Below the pieces are notes generated by a model that did no database searches, was not told the DNA's origin, and saw nothing but the letters and a program-made list of their open reading frames with translations. From Owenia fusiformis (lineage: Eukaryota > Annelida > Polychaeta > Sabellida > Oweniidae): a stretch of 64,000 nt of DNA. Positions 14,001 through 22,395 of the stretch are shown here, piece by piece (the stretch's first letter is position 1; each line of letters opens with the position of its first letter). A program made the position numbers and the translations under genes. Where the stretch lies: NCBI GenBank assembly GCA_903813345.2, contig CAIIXF020000006.1, positions 29,087,936 through 29,151,935 on the forward strand, given 5' to 3'.

Positions 14001-16779
14001 TCTCTCAACTTCATAGATATGTCCATGTCAAATTCCTCTGGAGTTTGCTTGGACTACCAAAATATTGTTAAATTGACTGAAAATCCACTTTTCCAGTGAT
14101 TTGTCCCAGGCCCCGGCAACTGATTTAACCAATTTAAAGCCATTTTTGTAGAAAAATTGAATTTTAACCTAAAATGGTACTTTCTTTGACAATTTTCTTT
14201 TCGTCTCAGATTTACCAGTTTCCATGGTGTATGCCCAAAGCCAAAATTGGCTGTGCTGCACATACCTACCCAAACTATTTGGAGTGAACCCCCTGGGCAC
14301 TTAGTAGTGATGTTATACCACCGTCCATTTTTTGGGTAATATGCCACATGTATGTAATGTGATGGCTGTTAAGACCTTTCTCCATACATACATGCTATCA
14401 TTATGGGTTTGATGAATCACATTTTTTTTCAAGTGTCCCCTTTTATGTCAATTTTTATTGAATGTGGTTTAGCTGCTTGACCATGTGACCATGTTTTACC
14501 TTTACCAGCCATTTGAATGTCTTACCCTGAATTCCCTATCCAAACTTCATATATAAATTGTAGAGAAAATGGCATAGGTTTCTAATGGTCCAAAGTCTGT
14601 AATATACTTGTACATGCAAGTTTCTGTATATGTAAAGAATATAGTTAGACATAGCCATATTTTTAAAGATTGTGATGTGACTATATCATTTTTTACTAAA
14701 TCATTTAAATACTAAATGGTATTTCAAATTAATACTAAAACCACTAATTTGACTAATTTCTGTCTTATCTTTCTCTTCCAGGAGGTAACTAAGCATGGTG
14801 GTTGTTGTAGCATCTTGTCTTCTCAATATCTTTCTAATTCACTAACAATACTAGTTACAAGAGGGACATTAATCCCATAATTCTTGGCATGTAGCATGGT
14901 CACCTGATCTATTTATTTGAGTTATTGAATTATTGGCAAGTTTTTTAACAACACGAACAGCATCAAGACTAATTTGAATCAGAATTTTTTCTTGGATTAA
15001 CATTTTGATTTCCGCAGCACATTGCATGCAGTGACAATATCTTTGGATATTTAGTGTATTCTTTTTGTTAATGGATGCATATTGTGTGGTCTTTTATAAT
15101 TAGAGGGCTAAAACATTTAACATATTAAAATGCATGTTAAGAAATGATTTAATCAGGTTATTGGGACATACAGTATGTTGAATAATAGATTAATCAATTA
15201 ATTTAACTTTGGACTACTCTTATTTATTTCTTCTTTTGATCTTGCTTTCTGCCTTCTTTTTGTTTGTCATTTTTGAAATTATATTGATCTAAACAGAATT
15301 GTTTCTTGTTTCTGTTCTTGTAGTTATTACTCATTCAAATTCTGCTATCTGCACTCAGGAATCGTGTTACAATATCATTCATTATAAGATTTGGGGATGG
15401 GGGTCTAGAATTTGGGGAGTTACATGATCAATTCAAAGTTAGAGTCACTCAAACCTTTAATGTAGGCAAAGTGAAGTAACTGTTTGCCCATGGCCAGTAT
15501 TAAAGAATATATTCGACCATCTCTAAACATCATATATCATTTCATTCAATTTAGCCTTACTTCAAGACTCCGTACCCAACTCCTATTTAAACGAAATGAC
15601 AGTTGTTAGGGTAGATAGCCCAGGGTCTTGGAGCAAGACTGCATTCAATTCTGCATATCTTAAGTGAAACATAAATATTCTTACATGCTTCCTGATGCAA
15701 GGGTTTTCCTCTTGAACATTTATATGTATTGTTTCCTCCAAGGATGATAGTAGTTATGTTTCAATCCCACCTATTCAAGGTGTTGGTGTATTCCCTAGTC
15801 AGCTCTTGTAAATTATAAAACATAATTTATCACATAATCCAATATCTAGTATGTGGAAATAGTGGATAGATTAACACAGATTTTCTTACTTACTAATTGT
15901 GAAAATGTGTGAAGCTAGTATAAACTGCTCTTTTCTATTATATACTGTATATTTAATTACATTCACATTCTATAGATTTTTTATATATTTTTTTAAATTA
16001 GTTTATTTTTTGTTACAGGTTTGGCGCCGATTAAATATGAAGTAATTGTCATAACTGGAGATATAAAGGGCGCTGGAACCGACGCTAACGTCCACTTGAC
16101 CATATTTGGAACAAATGGAGACACCGGCAAACGACCTTTGACACAGAGGTTTAGAGATTTATTTGAGCGGAATCAAACAGACAAGTTTACGTTAGAATGT
16201 CTTGATTTAGGTAAGTAATAGGTTGTTCTATATTACGGTAATGCAAATATTTTGGTTGCCGAAAGTCTATATTTCATGAAATTTCAGAGTTTGATGATTT
16301 TTATATTGAAAACTTAATGTTCTCCAGTGTGAAAAGAAATATATATGCTCCCATATTCAGTGACACACAAATTAGTTTGAAAAATCATGTACATTTTGCA
16401 AAAACACACACATTTTGATATACAGTGAAACCTGTAAAGTTGAACACCTCTGTTTGTGGAACATTTTAAAAGTCCCATGACCAACTGACTTAATGTTGAA
16501 TGAACCTCTGAAAGGTGTTCCACTTGGGAGGTGTTTCGCTTATACATGTGCTTTGCTAGATAGAATGAAGTGCTTTAACATTCTTGGTCTTTAATAGGTG
16601 AGCTGACGAAACTGAAGATTGAACATGATGACAAAGGTTGGGGGGCTGGCTGGTTCCTCGACAGAGTAGAGGTCATCAACATGGCAACTAACAAAACCAC
16701 AACATTCCCCTGTGAACAATGGTTGGATAAGAAGAAAGGAGATGGCGAGATCTGTAGAGAATTATTTCCTCGGGACTAA
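2035..16779 (+). CDS. LOXHD1: LOXHD1-like multi-PLAT-domain protein, 3' part of gene (17 exons)
   Basis: Exons: 2035-2213, 2477-2593, 4901-5063, 5392-5546, 5679-5891, 6227-6383, 6802-7010, 7446-7635, 9752-9912, 10129-10348, 10635-10865, 11381-11551, 12054-12204, 12502-12669, 12988-13100, 16019-16210 and 16598-16779. All introns are GT-AG. The joined length (2,972 nt) gives 989 in-frame codons and a TAA stop after RELFPRD. The product is a string of seven PLAT/LH2 beta-sandwich domains with the signature pairs GAGTDANV...IFG and PC-x-x-WL-x(4-5)-GDG. Uninterrupted PLAT arrays of this kind are known only from LOXHD1; the vertebrate protein has 15 PLAT domains and acts in hair-cell stereocilia. 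PLAT domains bind membranes, lipids or proteins and have no catalytic role here. The N-terminal domains lie upstream of the window. Orthology is inferred from architecture; the function in this animal is unknown. Confidence 0.88.
2594..4900 (+). other. Long intron of LOXHD1-like gene
   Basis: A 2.3-kb AT-rich intron between the second and third exons of PLAT domain A. Near its start (about 2640-2720) is a short degenerate tandem array of a 15-17 bp unit resembling GGTGAAATGTTCTGG. Otherwise I see only short chance reading frames and one poly-C run near 4307-4317. No PLAT-like coding sequence, RNA gene or clear transposon is visible. Confidence 0.6.
2637..2721. repeat. Short degenerate tandem repeat (15-17 bp unit)
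   Basis: About five imperfect head-to-tail copies of a unit like GGTGAAATGTTCTGG inside the long intron of PLAT domain A. The unit length is not a constant multiple of three and the reading frames are closed, so it is non-coding. Confidence 0.6.
5392..6383 (+). CDS. LOXHD1: PLAT domain B plus Ser-rich linker (exons 5392-5546, 5679-5891, 6227-6383)
   Basis: The domain starts [20 protein letters not shown] and continues [16 protein letters not shown], a near-consensus LOXHD1 PLAT. The second exon carries [20 protein letters not shown] and [18 protein letters not shown]. The third exon (52 codons plus one base) lies outside the fold. It encodes a Ser/Thr/Met-rich linker with basic patches ([33 protein letters not shown]). 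RKQS resembles a basophilic-kinase site; this is inference. Introns are phase 1 outside and phase 0 within. Confidence 0.88.
5953..6129. mobile_element. MITE of the ACAGT(t/g)AAACCTGT family, copy A
   Basis: An intronic element with TACAGTTAAACCTGT at the left and ACAGGTTTCACTGCA at the right as near-perfect inverted repeats. The interior words GGAACAC, AGGTTCACTTATCATTAAG and CCACTTCTAGAGGTG are shared with the copy at 11150-11334. It is non-coding and lies between the second exon of PLAT B and the linker exon. Confidence 0.75.
6396..6622. repeat. Imperfect tandem repeat in intron
   Basis: A degenerate tandem array just after the linker-exon donor. The recurring words are TAATAGGCA(C/T)T, TTTGCATTATTT and TTTCATCTTTA at spacings of roughly 40-55 bp. 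It is AT-rich and has no coding potential. Confidence 0.55.
6802..7635 (+). CDS. LOXHD1: PLAT domain C (exons 6802-7010, 7446-7635)
   Basis: First exon: [20 protein letters not shown], then AWIQIYG and a charged stretch ending EIKSIE at a phase-0 donor. Second exon: [20 protein letters not shown], then [20 protein letters not shown] and a Gly/Thr linker. The usual second acidic/Gly loop is replaced by a Lys-rich KKKLTTGK loop. Acceptors are TTATAG and GTTTCAG; donors are GTAAGG and GTAAGT. Confidence 0.88.
7134..7304. mobile_element. MITE of the ACAGTAAAACCTGT family, divergent copy B
   Basis: Inverted termini TACAGTAAAACCTGTCCAAT and the complement of ATTAGACATATTTCACTGTA, extending about 25 bp with a few mismatches (inner TCCAAA / TTTGGA also pairs). 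The internal sequence differs from copies A and C (for example AAGTGTTTGTATAAGCAGG), so this is a related subfamily. Intronic. Confidence 0.7.
7737..7841. mobile_element. Perfectly folding palindromic element (hairpin MITE)
   Basis: A 105-bp near-palindrome. The left arm contains CATAGGCCTGGGAACAT and GAGTCGAATACACCAAGTA; the right arm contains TACTTGGTGTATTCGACTC and ATGTTCCCTGGCCTATG, with a 7-nt loop. The innermost 19 bp pair perfectly. Most likely a fold-back MITE within the 2.1-kb intron between PLAT C and PLAT D. As RNA it would form a strong hairpin. Confidence 0.75.
7955..7963 (+). CDS. LOXHD1: Candidate 9-nt microexon in the LOXHD1-like gene
   Basis: A pyrimidine-rich acceptor (ttccctacctacag) is followed by GACCAAGAA and a consensus GTAAGT donor. 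Flanking introns are phase 1 and 9 nt preserves the frame. It would insert Pro-Arg-Arg-like residues between PLAT C and PLAT D. The signal is short and could be chance. Confidence 0.3.
8091..8929. mobile_element. TA-flanked element with CTGTAAATT termini
   Basis: Inverted termini: TACTGTAAATTGCTTTAATT on the left and AATTAAAGTAATTTACAGTA on the right (one mismatch across about 20 bp, weaker similarity further in). The bounding TA dinucleotides are consistent with Tc1/mariner-like TA target use. The 839-bp interior has only short reading frames, so the element is non-autonomous or decayed. Confidence 0.55.
9064..9200. repeat. Short tandem repeat (about 31 bp unit)
   Basis: Three to four degenerate copies of a unit like CATGACAGTTATAAATGG followed by TGCAATGTTC, in the intron before PLAT D. 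Non-coding. Confidence 0.6.
9752..10348 (+). CDS. LOXHD1: PLAT domain D (exons 9752-9912, 10129-10348)
   Basis: First exon: [20 protein letters not shown], then [17 protein letters not shown], ending DLIK at a phase-0 donor (GTAGAA). Second exon: [20 protein letters not shown], then [13 protein letters not shown] and [20 protein letters not shown], ending in a basic linker RGKKQVK. The PC-x-x-WL motif is degraded to AGCWL and the terminal GDG to GDN, so this domain is somewhat diverged. Acceptors are AATATTGCAG and CCTTTACAG. Confidence 0.88.
10635..11551 (+). CDS. LOXHD1: PLAT domain E (exons 10635-10865, 11381-11551)
   Basis: First exon: [20 protein letters not shown], then [18 protein letters not shown] and [20 protein letters not shown]. 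It ends WHDNKG at a phase-1 donor (GTATGT). Second exon: [20 protein letters not shown], then [20 protein letters not shown] and a Ser/Pro linker. The internal intron found near residue 55 of domains A-D is absent and another has appeared after HDNKG. Confidence 0.88.
11150..11334. mobile_element. MITE of the ACAGTAAAACC(C/T)GT family, copy C
   Basis: A 185-bp intronic element with left end TACAGTAAAACCCGTCTAAG and right end CAGGTTTCACTGTA as imperfect inverted repeats. The interior (GGAGGTGTTCCACTTATA, GTTCATTTAACATTAAG) is shared with copy A and, in reverse orientation, with the copy at 16421. Non-coding. Confidence 0.78.
12054..13100 (+). CDS. LOXHD1: Diverged PLAT domain F (exons 12054-12204, 12502-12669, 12988-13100)
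   Basis: Begins [20 protein letters not shown], then [18 protein letters not shown]: the position of GTDANV is replaced by NAGMVHNG. The middle exon gives [20 protein letters not shown] and [12 protein letters not shown]. The last gives [20 protein letters not shown], then [17 protein letters not shown]. The strand pattern and PC-x-x-W persist, so the fold is probably kept, but the loops that are acidic in the other domains are lost. Introns inside are phase 2; the outside borders are phase 1 like all others. Confidence 0.8.
13520..13555 (+). CDS. LOXHD1: Candidate 36-nt alternative exon in the LOXHD1-like gene
   Basis: Acceptor AAATTTTAG and donor GTAAAC bound 36 nt. Read in the phase-1 frame required by both neighbours, it encodes [13 protein letters not shown] with the junction residues. 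It would join [23 protein letters not shown] without altering frame, forming a linker between PLAT F and PLAT G. Open frame, correct phase and both splice dinucleotides support it; the acceptor has a poor pyrimidine tract. Confidence 0.4.
13847..14303. mobile_element. Probable TIR element (TCCTGGGGGTTTCACTC ends)
   Basis: The left boundary CCTGGGGGTTTCACTC pairs with the right boundary GAGTGAACCCCCTGGG (about 14282-14297), with one gap. The interior is low-complexity (CTCTCAG words recur). No coding capacity. Boundaries are approximate and no clear target duplication was found. Confidence 0.4.
16019..16779 (+). CDS. LOXHD1: C-terminal PLAT domain G and stop of the LOXHD1-like gene (exons 16019-16210, 16598-16779)
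   Basis: First exon: [20 protein letters not shown], then [20 protein letters not shown] and [17 protein letters not shown] at a phase-1 donor (GTAAGT). Second exon: [20 protein letters not shown], then [27 protein letters not shown] and FPRD before TAA at 16777-16779. This is the best-conserved domain here, together with B. The protein ends directly after the last PLAT strand, as is usual for LOXHD1. Confidence 0.9.
16421..16547 (-). mobile_element. Truncated MITE of the ACAGTGAAACCTGT family, copy D (reverse orientation)
   Basis: Starts TACAGTGAAACCTGTAAAG and shares CTGACTTAATGTTGAATGAA and AGGTGTTCCACTTGGGAGG with the reverse complement of copies A and C. The second terminal repeat is missing, so it is a truncated copy. 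It sits in the last intron of the LOXHD1-like gene. Confidence 0.7.
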
Positions 16780-18254
16780 ACTCCTTTCCATACTATACAC
16801 ATAGACTTTCAGAAATCTCAGATATATGGACAAATGCCAATGGGTGAATTCATGCACCTAGGGTCATTAAAGAAAATGGATGTTGAATTGATGCCCCAAA
16901 AACTTAGATCCAAAAGCTGTGGTCTGTGTTAAAACCTGTGGAATCTACTGGGTGGGAATGAAACTGTTTCTGTTATACCAGTATACATAACGCTTTAGAT
17001 ATTGTTCACGAACAAGACATAAAGAGCAATAGGATTGCTGACAATTACTGTAGAAATTCATTTCAGCTTCAATTAAAGAAATGAGCCCATTGTATCTCCT
17101 GTATATAAATACCTGCAATTGAATCTGTATATAAATTTCTGTTGTATATCGATGTCTACTTGTACATATAAATGTGATTAACCAGACATGAGTGTTTTAC
17201 ACGTCTCAATGTCATTCAAATGAACACCAGAAACATTAAAGGCAGCAAGTTTAGTTAGTGATGGTTGAGATTATTAAGAATTGTGTTATTATTTAGATGT
17301 ATGTACAGTGTATATTTACTCAGGTATGTTCACGTGACCGTTATGTATGACCATTATAATGATCATGTGACCTCTATTTGAGTCATGTGATGTTAATTGA
17401 TATGACTCAATTGTGACGTAGGTTTTTTACTTTCATTTTATTCATGTGATACTTTAAATATTGATTCAGCAGCTAATGAATCATGAAGAAAGTCATAAAA
17501 TATCAAAAGTGAAGGGAGGTGTACTGCAGGATGTGAAATCGGGGTCTGATAGACTTGTTTTCAAAACAACTTTGCTTTTTTGCAATTGTTCTTATTTCTT
17601 AATATCAAGTAATATCATGCGATATTCTCTTTAATGACCCATTCATATATCGATTAACAAAATCATGTTTTCTTATCTGTATAAAAGAAATTGAATTTTC
17701 AGAACATTAAGACAAAATCAATTAATATTAACTAGTTAATGAGCTACGGATATATGGTATCATTTCATCATGATTGTGCATGTATTTTGTATCTTATTGT
17801 GACGTTTTAGTGCATGTATCACACATGTATCACACTAGTAGGTGTACATGTATCACACAGTAGTACATGTATAACTATTGACTCAATCAACTTTTAAAAA
17901 ACCGTCCTTTCATTGCATTCCAAAATTTTTTATAAAACTATTGTGTTTCTTTTATGAACACTTATATAATCTACACTTTGCACCGTCCACAACTTTTTTA
18001 TGACTTTACCGTTGTACATGTTTTATATAAATACTGTATGGTTTCAATATAAATTAATTTTATTCAGAATATTTTCAATTAATTGTACATATTAAAATGT
18101 TTAAAACAGATGTGCTGATTCTATGATTTAATAGGCAGGTTAGGCTACACATTTTTAGAGAAATCATTCTTGGGACCCCCAGGAATTATTGTCCCCCTCT
18201 CACCCTCTAATTAATTAATTGGAGCTAATTAAAACTATTTTCCATATTCCTTTA
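16780..18254 (+). other. 3' UTR and downstream flank of LOXHD1-like gene
   Basis: No further coding sequence follows the TAA stop. The region is AT-rich with ATTAAA near 17074, but there is no decisive poly(A) signal. A canonical AATAAA occurs only at 19332-19337, so the 3' UTR length cannot be fixed from sequence. A small array of the word TGTATCACAC lies around 17814-17870. Confidence 0.5.
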
Positions 18255-18482
18255 CAGTGATCTCCCCAGGATTTTTTCTCAGGCGGGTGCAAAATTCTCA
18301 TTTTCACAATTCAGACCAAAATTGGTCAAAATATGCCAATTTTTCATGATTTTTCTCATTTTCAAGTGGGTGTAAATGGATTTTCAGGTGGGTGCAAATG
18401 GATTTTCAGGTGGATGCAAGCCTATTTTCAACATCTCAGGTGGGTGCTGCACCCACTTGCTTTAATGCTGGGGAGATCACTG
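18255..18482. mobile_element. MITE with CAGTGATCTCCCC termini
   Basis: Left end CAGTGATCTCCCCAGG and right end CTGGGGAGATCACTG are inverted repeats. Flanking direct repeats CCTTTA (18249-18254 and 18483-18488) look like a 6-bp target duplication. The interior has three direct copies of CAGGTGGGTGCAAATGG-like units (18363-18445) and a CAGGCGGGTGCA / TGCACCCAC inner inverted repeat. Non-coding, 228 bp. Superfamily not assigned. Confidence 0.78.
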
Positions 18483-19788
18483 CCTTTATTATACTCAGCC
18501 ATACAAATAAATATACTGCAAAGAGGAAAACTAATCCCTATAGTAGAAGACCATAATTCTACATGCAGACATCCATGTATGAGTTCCCATAAAATGTGTA
18601 GCCTAACTTACCAATAAATGGGGTCGACTGTATATAGTTAATTTAGATGTACTCATATTTTTATATGTATAAGGTATGTATTGATGCCAATTTATTTTAT
18701 ATCTATTAGATATGTATTGATGCCAATTTGTCCCTGAATATGAGAAACCATTTTTGTGTGCATGTAGAAATATGAATAGAAGAAATCAGAATGTGTGTTC
18801 CGTTAAACAAATAATTTGTGCCTTTTTTATGTATGCTTTTAGTATGCACTGTTATTTGAATATTTGTTTCAGATTTCAACCCCAACACTGTTGCTGTATA
18901 TAGATGTTGATATAACTAGATAATGTTTTCATTTATTGTAATATTTCTTTGGAAAGTCTTGTTATGAGGAATTCAGTACCAATATTGGTTAAGAGCTGCA
19001 CAGCCGGTTTAGTTGCTTTGCAGAAAAGGATTTTTAAGTGTTATACATTCACAAAATCCTTCATTCTAAAGCATTTTAACAGAACAGCTTTGTAGCAAAG
19101 GATTTTTGAGGTCTTACACATAACAAGCACAAAATCCTTCATTTCCAAAACTTTTTGTCAAAATGCTTCATAATGAAAATTCAACTCTGGGGTGTAACAG
19201 GTGTGATTGTTATTTTTATTTCTGTAAATTATTCTGTATATTATTCTCATAAAACCAGGTAATGTTCTATCTAGTCAGAACTTATGATAACATGTAATGT
19301 AGTTTAATATCTGTACTAAAACTATATTGAGAATAAAGCGACAATATATTATACATTTAATTATGATTATTATTTCTGAGATCTATGTATTCAACAATTG
19401 TATATTCCCGAGTCATATTTAGAATATTGGCTCAGAATTTCAGGGTGTAGTCAAATATCCTCATATGGTTGAACTATAAGAGACGAAAGCAAATAAATAT
19501 AGAGCTTCCAGATGACCTATATATTTCATGTTGACCTTCCACGAGCTTTAAAGAATGATCTTGTTGCGGGAACCTTCTGGTTCTATACCAAGGGAAAATT
19601 ACACGTAAGGCAATTTGAGATTGTAGCCAATGATCCTTGTAGGCTGAATTATATGGGACAAAATACCCTACACGCAGAGTCTAGTCATAAAGTAGAAGCT
19701 CTCTTTAATGAAGCAAAGTCAAACGAAGCCAAAGGGTAGGGACAAAAGCAATTATATCTGTATATAGAGCTTTCAGACAGCCTATATA
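18483..19788. other. Intergenic AT-rich sequence
   Basis: No gene recognised. A pair of direct repeats lies at about 19024-19071 and 19098-19149. Each has AAAGGATTTTT and CACAAAATCCTTCAT, so each is itself an inverted repeat. AATAAA at 19332-19337 could be a distal poly(A) signal for the upstream + strand gene. Confidence 0.5.
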
Positions 19789-20781
19789 CAGGGTGACCGG
19801 AAAAAAAGGAGACCATTGAAGTAATCAATTTCTCCTAATCTAGACAAGTGCCATCAATGAAATTTTGCATACACTGGAACAGTTATATGGAAATTTGTTA
19901 CTGAAGGTTTCAATACAAGCATTCAACTGGTTCAGGAGCTATGATCATTTACATAACATGCTCCAAATAGGCACAATTGAGACCAACGCAGAGTTGGATT
20001 CATATGGCAAACTACCCTTACATGTTCTGCCCTCTATGGCATTATTATGGCATTACATATAGCAGTGATTGCCTTCTTTAGGTCAACAATAGTCTGAGGA
20101 TTGTTTTGGTATAGATTGTCTTTCAAATATCCATACAAAAAGAAATCAGCAGGATTCAAGTCTAGGCTGTAATGGCAATGAAGGGTTATCTGACATGTGG
20201 TTCATCATCCTGTTGCCAAAGTGCTGATTTACCCAATCTTAAGAGTCACTTTAGGTATTGGGCATAGTGCCATGTTACTAAAACCACTATATGGCACAAT
20301 TAAATCCCATATGGAAACCAAGGGCTGCCCAAAACCTCCTTAGGATGATACTGTAACTGAGTGGGACCACTGAGTCAGAAGCCATAGGTCAGATAAGCTT
20401 CGTCTCCATACACCTCAAATTTGAATCCACCTGATTTCTTTTTGGTGGGCAATTTGAAAGACAATGTGTACCAAAACAATCCTGAGACAATTGCTGACCT
20501 AAAGGTGGCAATAAATGCTAAATGTAATGCCATAACAAGGTCGGAATATGTAAGGGTATTTGCCAAATGTATCCAGCTCTGCGTTGGTCTCAATTGCGCC
20601 TATTTGGAGCATGTTATGTAAATGATCATAGCTCCTGAACCAGTTGACTGCTTGTATTGACACTTTCAGGAACAAATTTCCATAGAACTGTCCTGATGTA
20701 TGCAAAATTTCATTGATGTCACTAGTCTATTTTAGGAGATATTGCCTATTTCAATGGTCTCCTTTTTTTCCGGTCACCCTG
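19789..20781. mobile_element. Palindromic fold-back Tc1/mariner-like relic
   Basis: The terminal repeat CAGGGTGACCGGAAAAAAAG at the left recurs inverted at the right end (CTTTTTTTCCGGTCACCCTG), flanked by TA on both sides. The inverted similarity continues inwards for almost 380 bp. Both arms carry the same decayed transposase C-terminus, facing opposite ways. The right arm (+ strand, about 20409-20621) reads SNLNPPDFFLVGNLKDNVYQ, then NNPETIADLKVAINAKCNAI. The left arm (- strand) reads SLDLNPADFFLYGYLKDN, then LYQNNPQTIVDLKKAI. The (P/S)DLNPxDFFLxG block followed by LKDxVY is typical of the C-terminal catalytic region of Tc1/mariner-superfamily transposases. The catalytic core is absent, so the element is dead as a transposase source but could be mobilised in trans. 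Confidence 0.8.
20421..20621 (+). pseudogene. Transposase C-terminal fragment (right arm of fold-back element)
   Basis: A 66-codon remnant with NPPDFFLVGNLKDNVYQN and a C-terminal helix-rich part ending at a stop. It corresponds to the end of a Tc1/mariner-type DDE transposase. No N-terminal DNA-binding or complete DDE region precedes it. An inverted, independently diverged duplicate lies at about 20040-20165 on the - strand. Confidence 0.65.
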
Positions 20782-22395
20782 TATTTCATGTTTAGCTTCC
20801 ATGACCCTCATATAAGAGAATGATCTAGCTCCAGGAACCTTGTATTTCAAATAAGTATGTCTCTATCGACTCATCGACTCAGAATGCCCCCCCCCCCTAG
20901 CTATGGGTCTGTTAGGGAATGACAAATGTGACAGATGTTTTTTTATTATGTTTGCTTTATTAAAATCAACTTATTTACAGCAATTTACAATGAGCTTTTT
21001 AAAGCTGGTATGTACATATATACATGTACATTTGTATAAAAAGAATTTACAATTAGCTTAGAATTTACAATAAGCCTATGTTATATGGTTTTTCATAAGT
21101 TTTTCTTTTCCAACATTAATGCGCAGCATTTGAATCATCAAACGTTCATACAACATTTTGATTGTCTTTAACATCCTCACCATGCATTCATTTAATGACT
21201 ATTAACAATTACAAAATAATGTATTGGAACCATTTTAGCATTGCAAAGTAATTTAAAGGTATCATCTCAAACTACATATTGCACTGTTTGAGGTAGACAC
21301 AATTTGCATAGTTACACTTACAGGCCCGTAGTCAGGGGGGGGGGGGTTCGCAGGGTTTGGGCAACCCCCCCCCCCCTGGCCAAAAAATTCTTTCAAAATC
21401 ATGCAGTTTTTCACCATTTTGAGCACTTCTCAAGTGATTTTAGCCATATTTGGGCCAAAATTGTCAAATGTGAACCCCACCTGGATATTTTTGAAAACTG
21501 AACCCCCCCCCTTGCCAAATCCTGGCTACGGGCCTGCTTTATTATGGAATATCATCCATTTGTATAAACCTCTCCATGTCTAATTTAAGGCTAAATATTA
21601 CACACATAATACTGTAGCAGTGTTTGACCATTTTCCTACCTTTGGGCAATTTCATCATATGTATATTATTTCTAACTATACCTCTCACATAAATGAACCA
21701 TAAATTTTTCCAGAAATCAAAATTGTTTTATAAAATATCTGAAGTATGATGTTCACTTTGTTTTAACCATGTGATTAATATTTTGTTAAATGAGTTCCGA
21801 TTTTCACAACCTTTTTTCTTTTCAATAAATACATTTTGGTTTCTCTCCATTGTATTATACTGTCATTTTTTATGTTAGTCTCAGGTTGTATTTAGGACTT
21901 TTTGATATTCACAACATAAAATTGCTTGTTGCATATGTTTACAATCATCATCCATTATGCTTTATGTTTTTTATACTATTGTACCATTATCACCGTGATT
22001 ATATCATGTTTCAACTCATGGGGCACCTTAATACGAAAACGAAAATAAAAGGTAACCCATGTCTTCATGTAATGTTTTTGGTAGAAACAACTCATAAACA
22101 AGTCATTGAACACGGTATGTACCACAAAGACAATTTTTTCACCCCCTCCCTAGAAATAGATATCATAAAAATTAGATATCATCAAGGCTTTAACCTTCTA
22201 GATATATCAATGGTTTAGAGTCCTCTTTTTGATTCTTTTGGCATTTTCATGGTTATATTTATATCACCATGAAAATAAAGGCATACGATTTTTAAAGTCA
22301 TTGTGTAACCTGAGTATGAGTTCAGTGCAATACAGAGTTTAAAGTAGCACTGTGGAGTGGGATTTAAAAAAGCAATTTAATATCTAATAGGTTAA
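20782..22395. other. Intergenic region with one MITE
   Basis: Holds the MITE at 21321-21536 and otherwise AT-rich sequence. A 122-codon open frame at 21850-22218 (+) has AT-driven composition and no recognisable domain, so I do not call it. The stretch 20785-20850 resembles 19527-19575 (TTCATGTT, GAATGATCT, GGAACCTT in order), suggesting a diverged duplication flanking the fold-back element. Confidence 0.45.
21321..21536. mobile_element. MITE with CAGGCCCGTAG termini, copy 2
   Basis: A 216-bp element with CAGGCCCGTAGTCAGG at the left and CCTGGCTACGGGCCTG at the right. It shares its interior (TTTCAAAATCATGCAGTTTT, CAAAATTGTCAAA, TGAACCCC) with copy 1 at 627-848 in the same orientation. No perfect target-site duplication is visible here (flanks ACTTA and CTTTA). 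Confidence 0.8.

Larger units (their letters stand above)
13101..16018 (+). other. Long intron of LOXHD1-like gene
   Basis: A 2.9-kb intron between PLAT F and PLAT G. It contains a candidate 36-nt microexon (13520-13555) and a probable TIR element (about 13847-14303). The rest is AT-rich with no coding similarity that I recognise. It ends in a long T-rich tract and the acceptor TTGTTACAG. Confidence 0.6.

Noticed and set aside
14054-14347. 97-codon - strand open frame
   Set aside because: Lies within the probable TIR element and an intron of the LOXHD1-like gene; no recognisable domain.
14792-14794. 3-nt exon GAG between TTCTCTTCCAG and GTAACT in the last long LOXHD1 intron
   Set aside because: Too short to support from sequence alone, although it would keep the frame.
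19512-19739. 75-codon + strand open frame next to the fold-back element
   Set aside because: No recognisable family; partly resembles 20785-20850, suggesting repeat-derived sequence rather than a gene.
21850-22218. 122-codon + strand open frame
   Set aside because: AT-biased composition, no domain, no splice or promoter context; likely chance.
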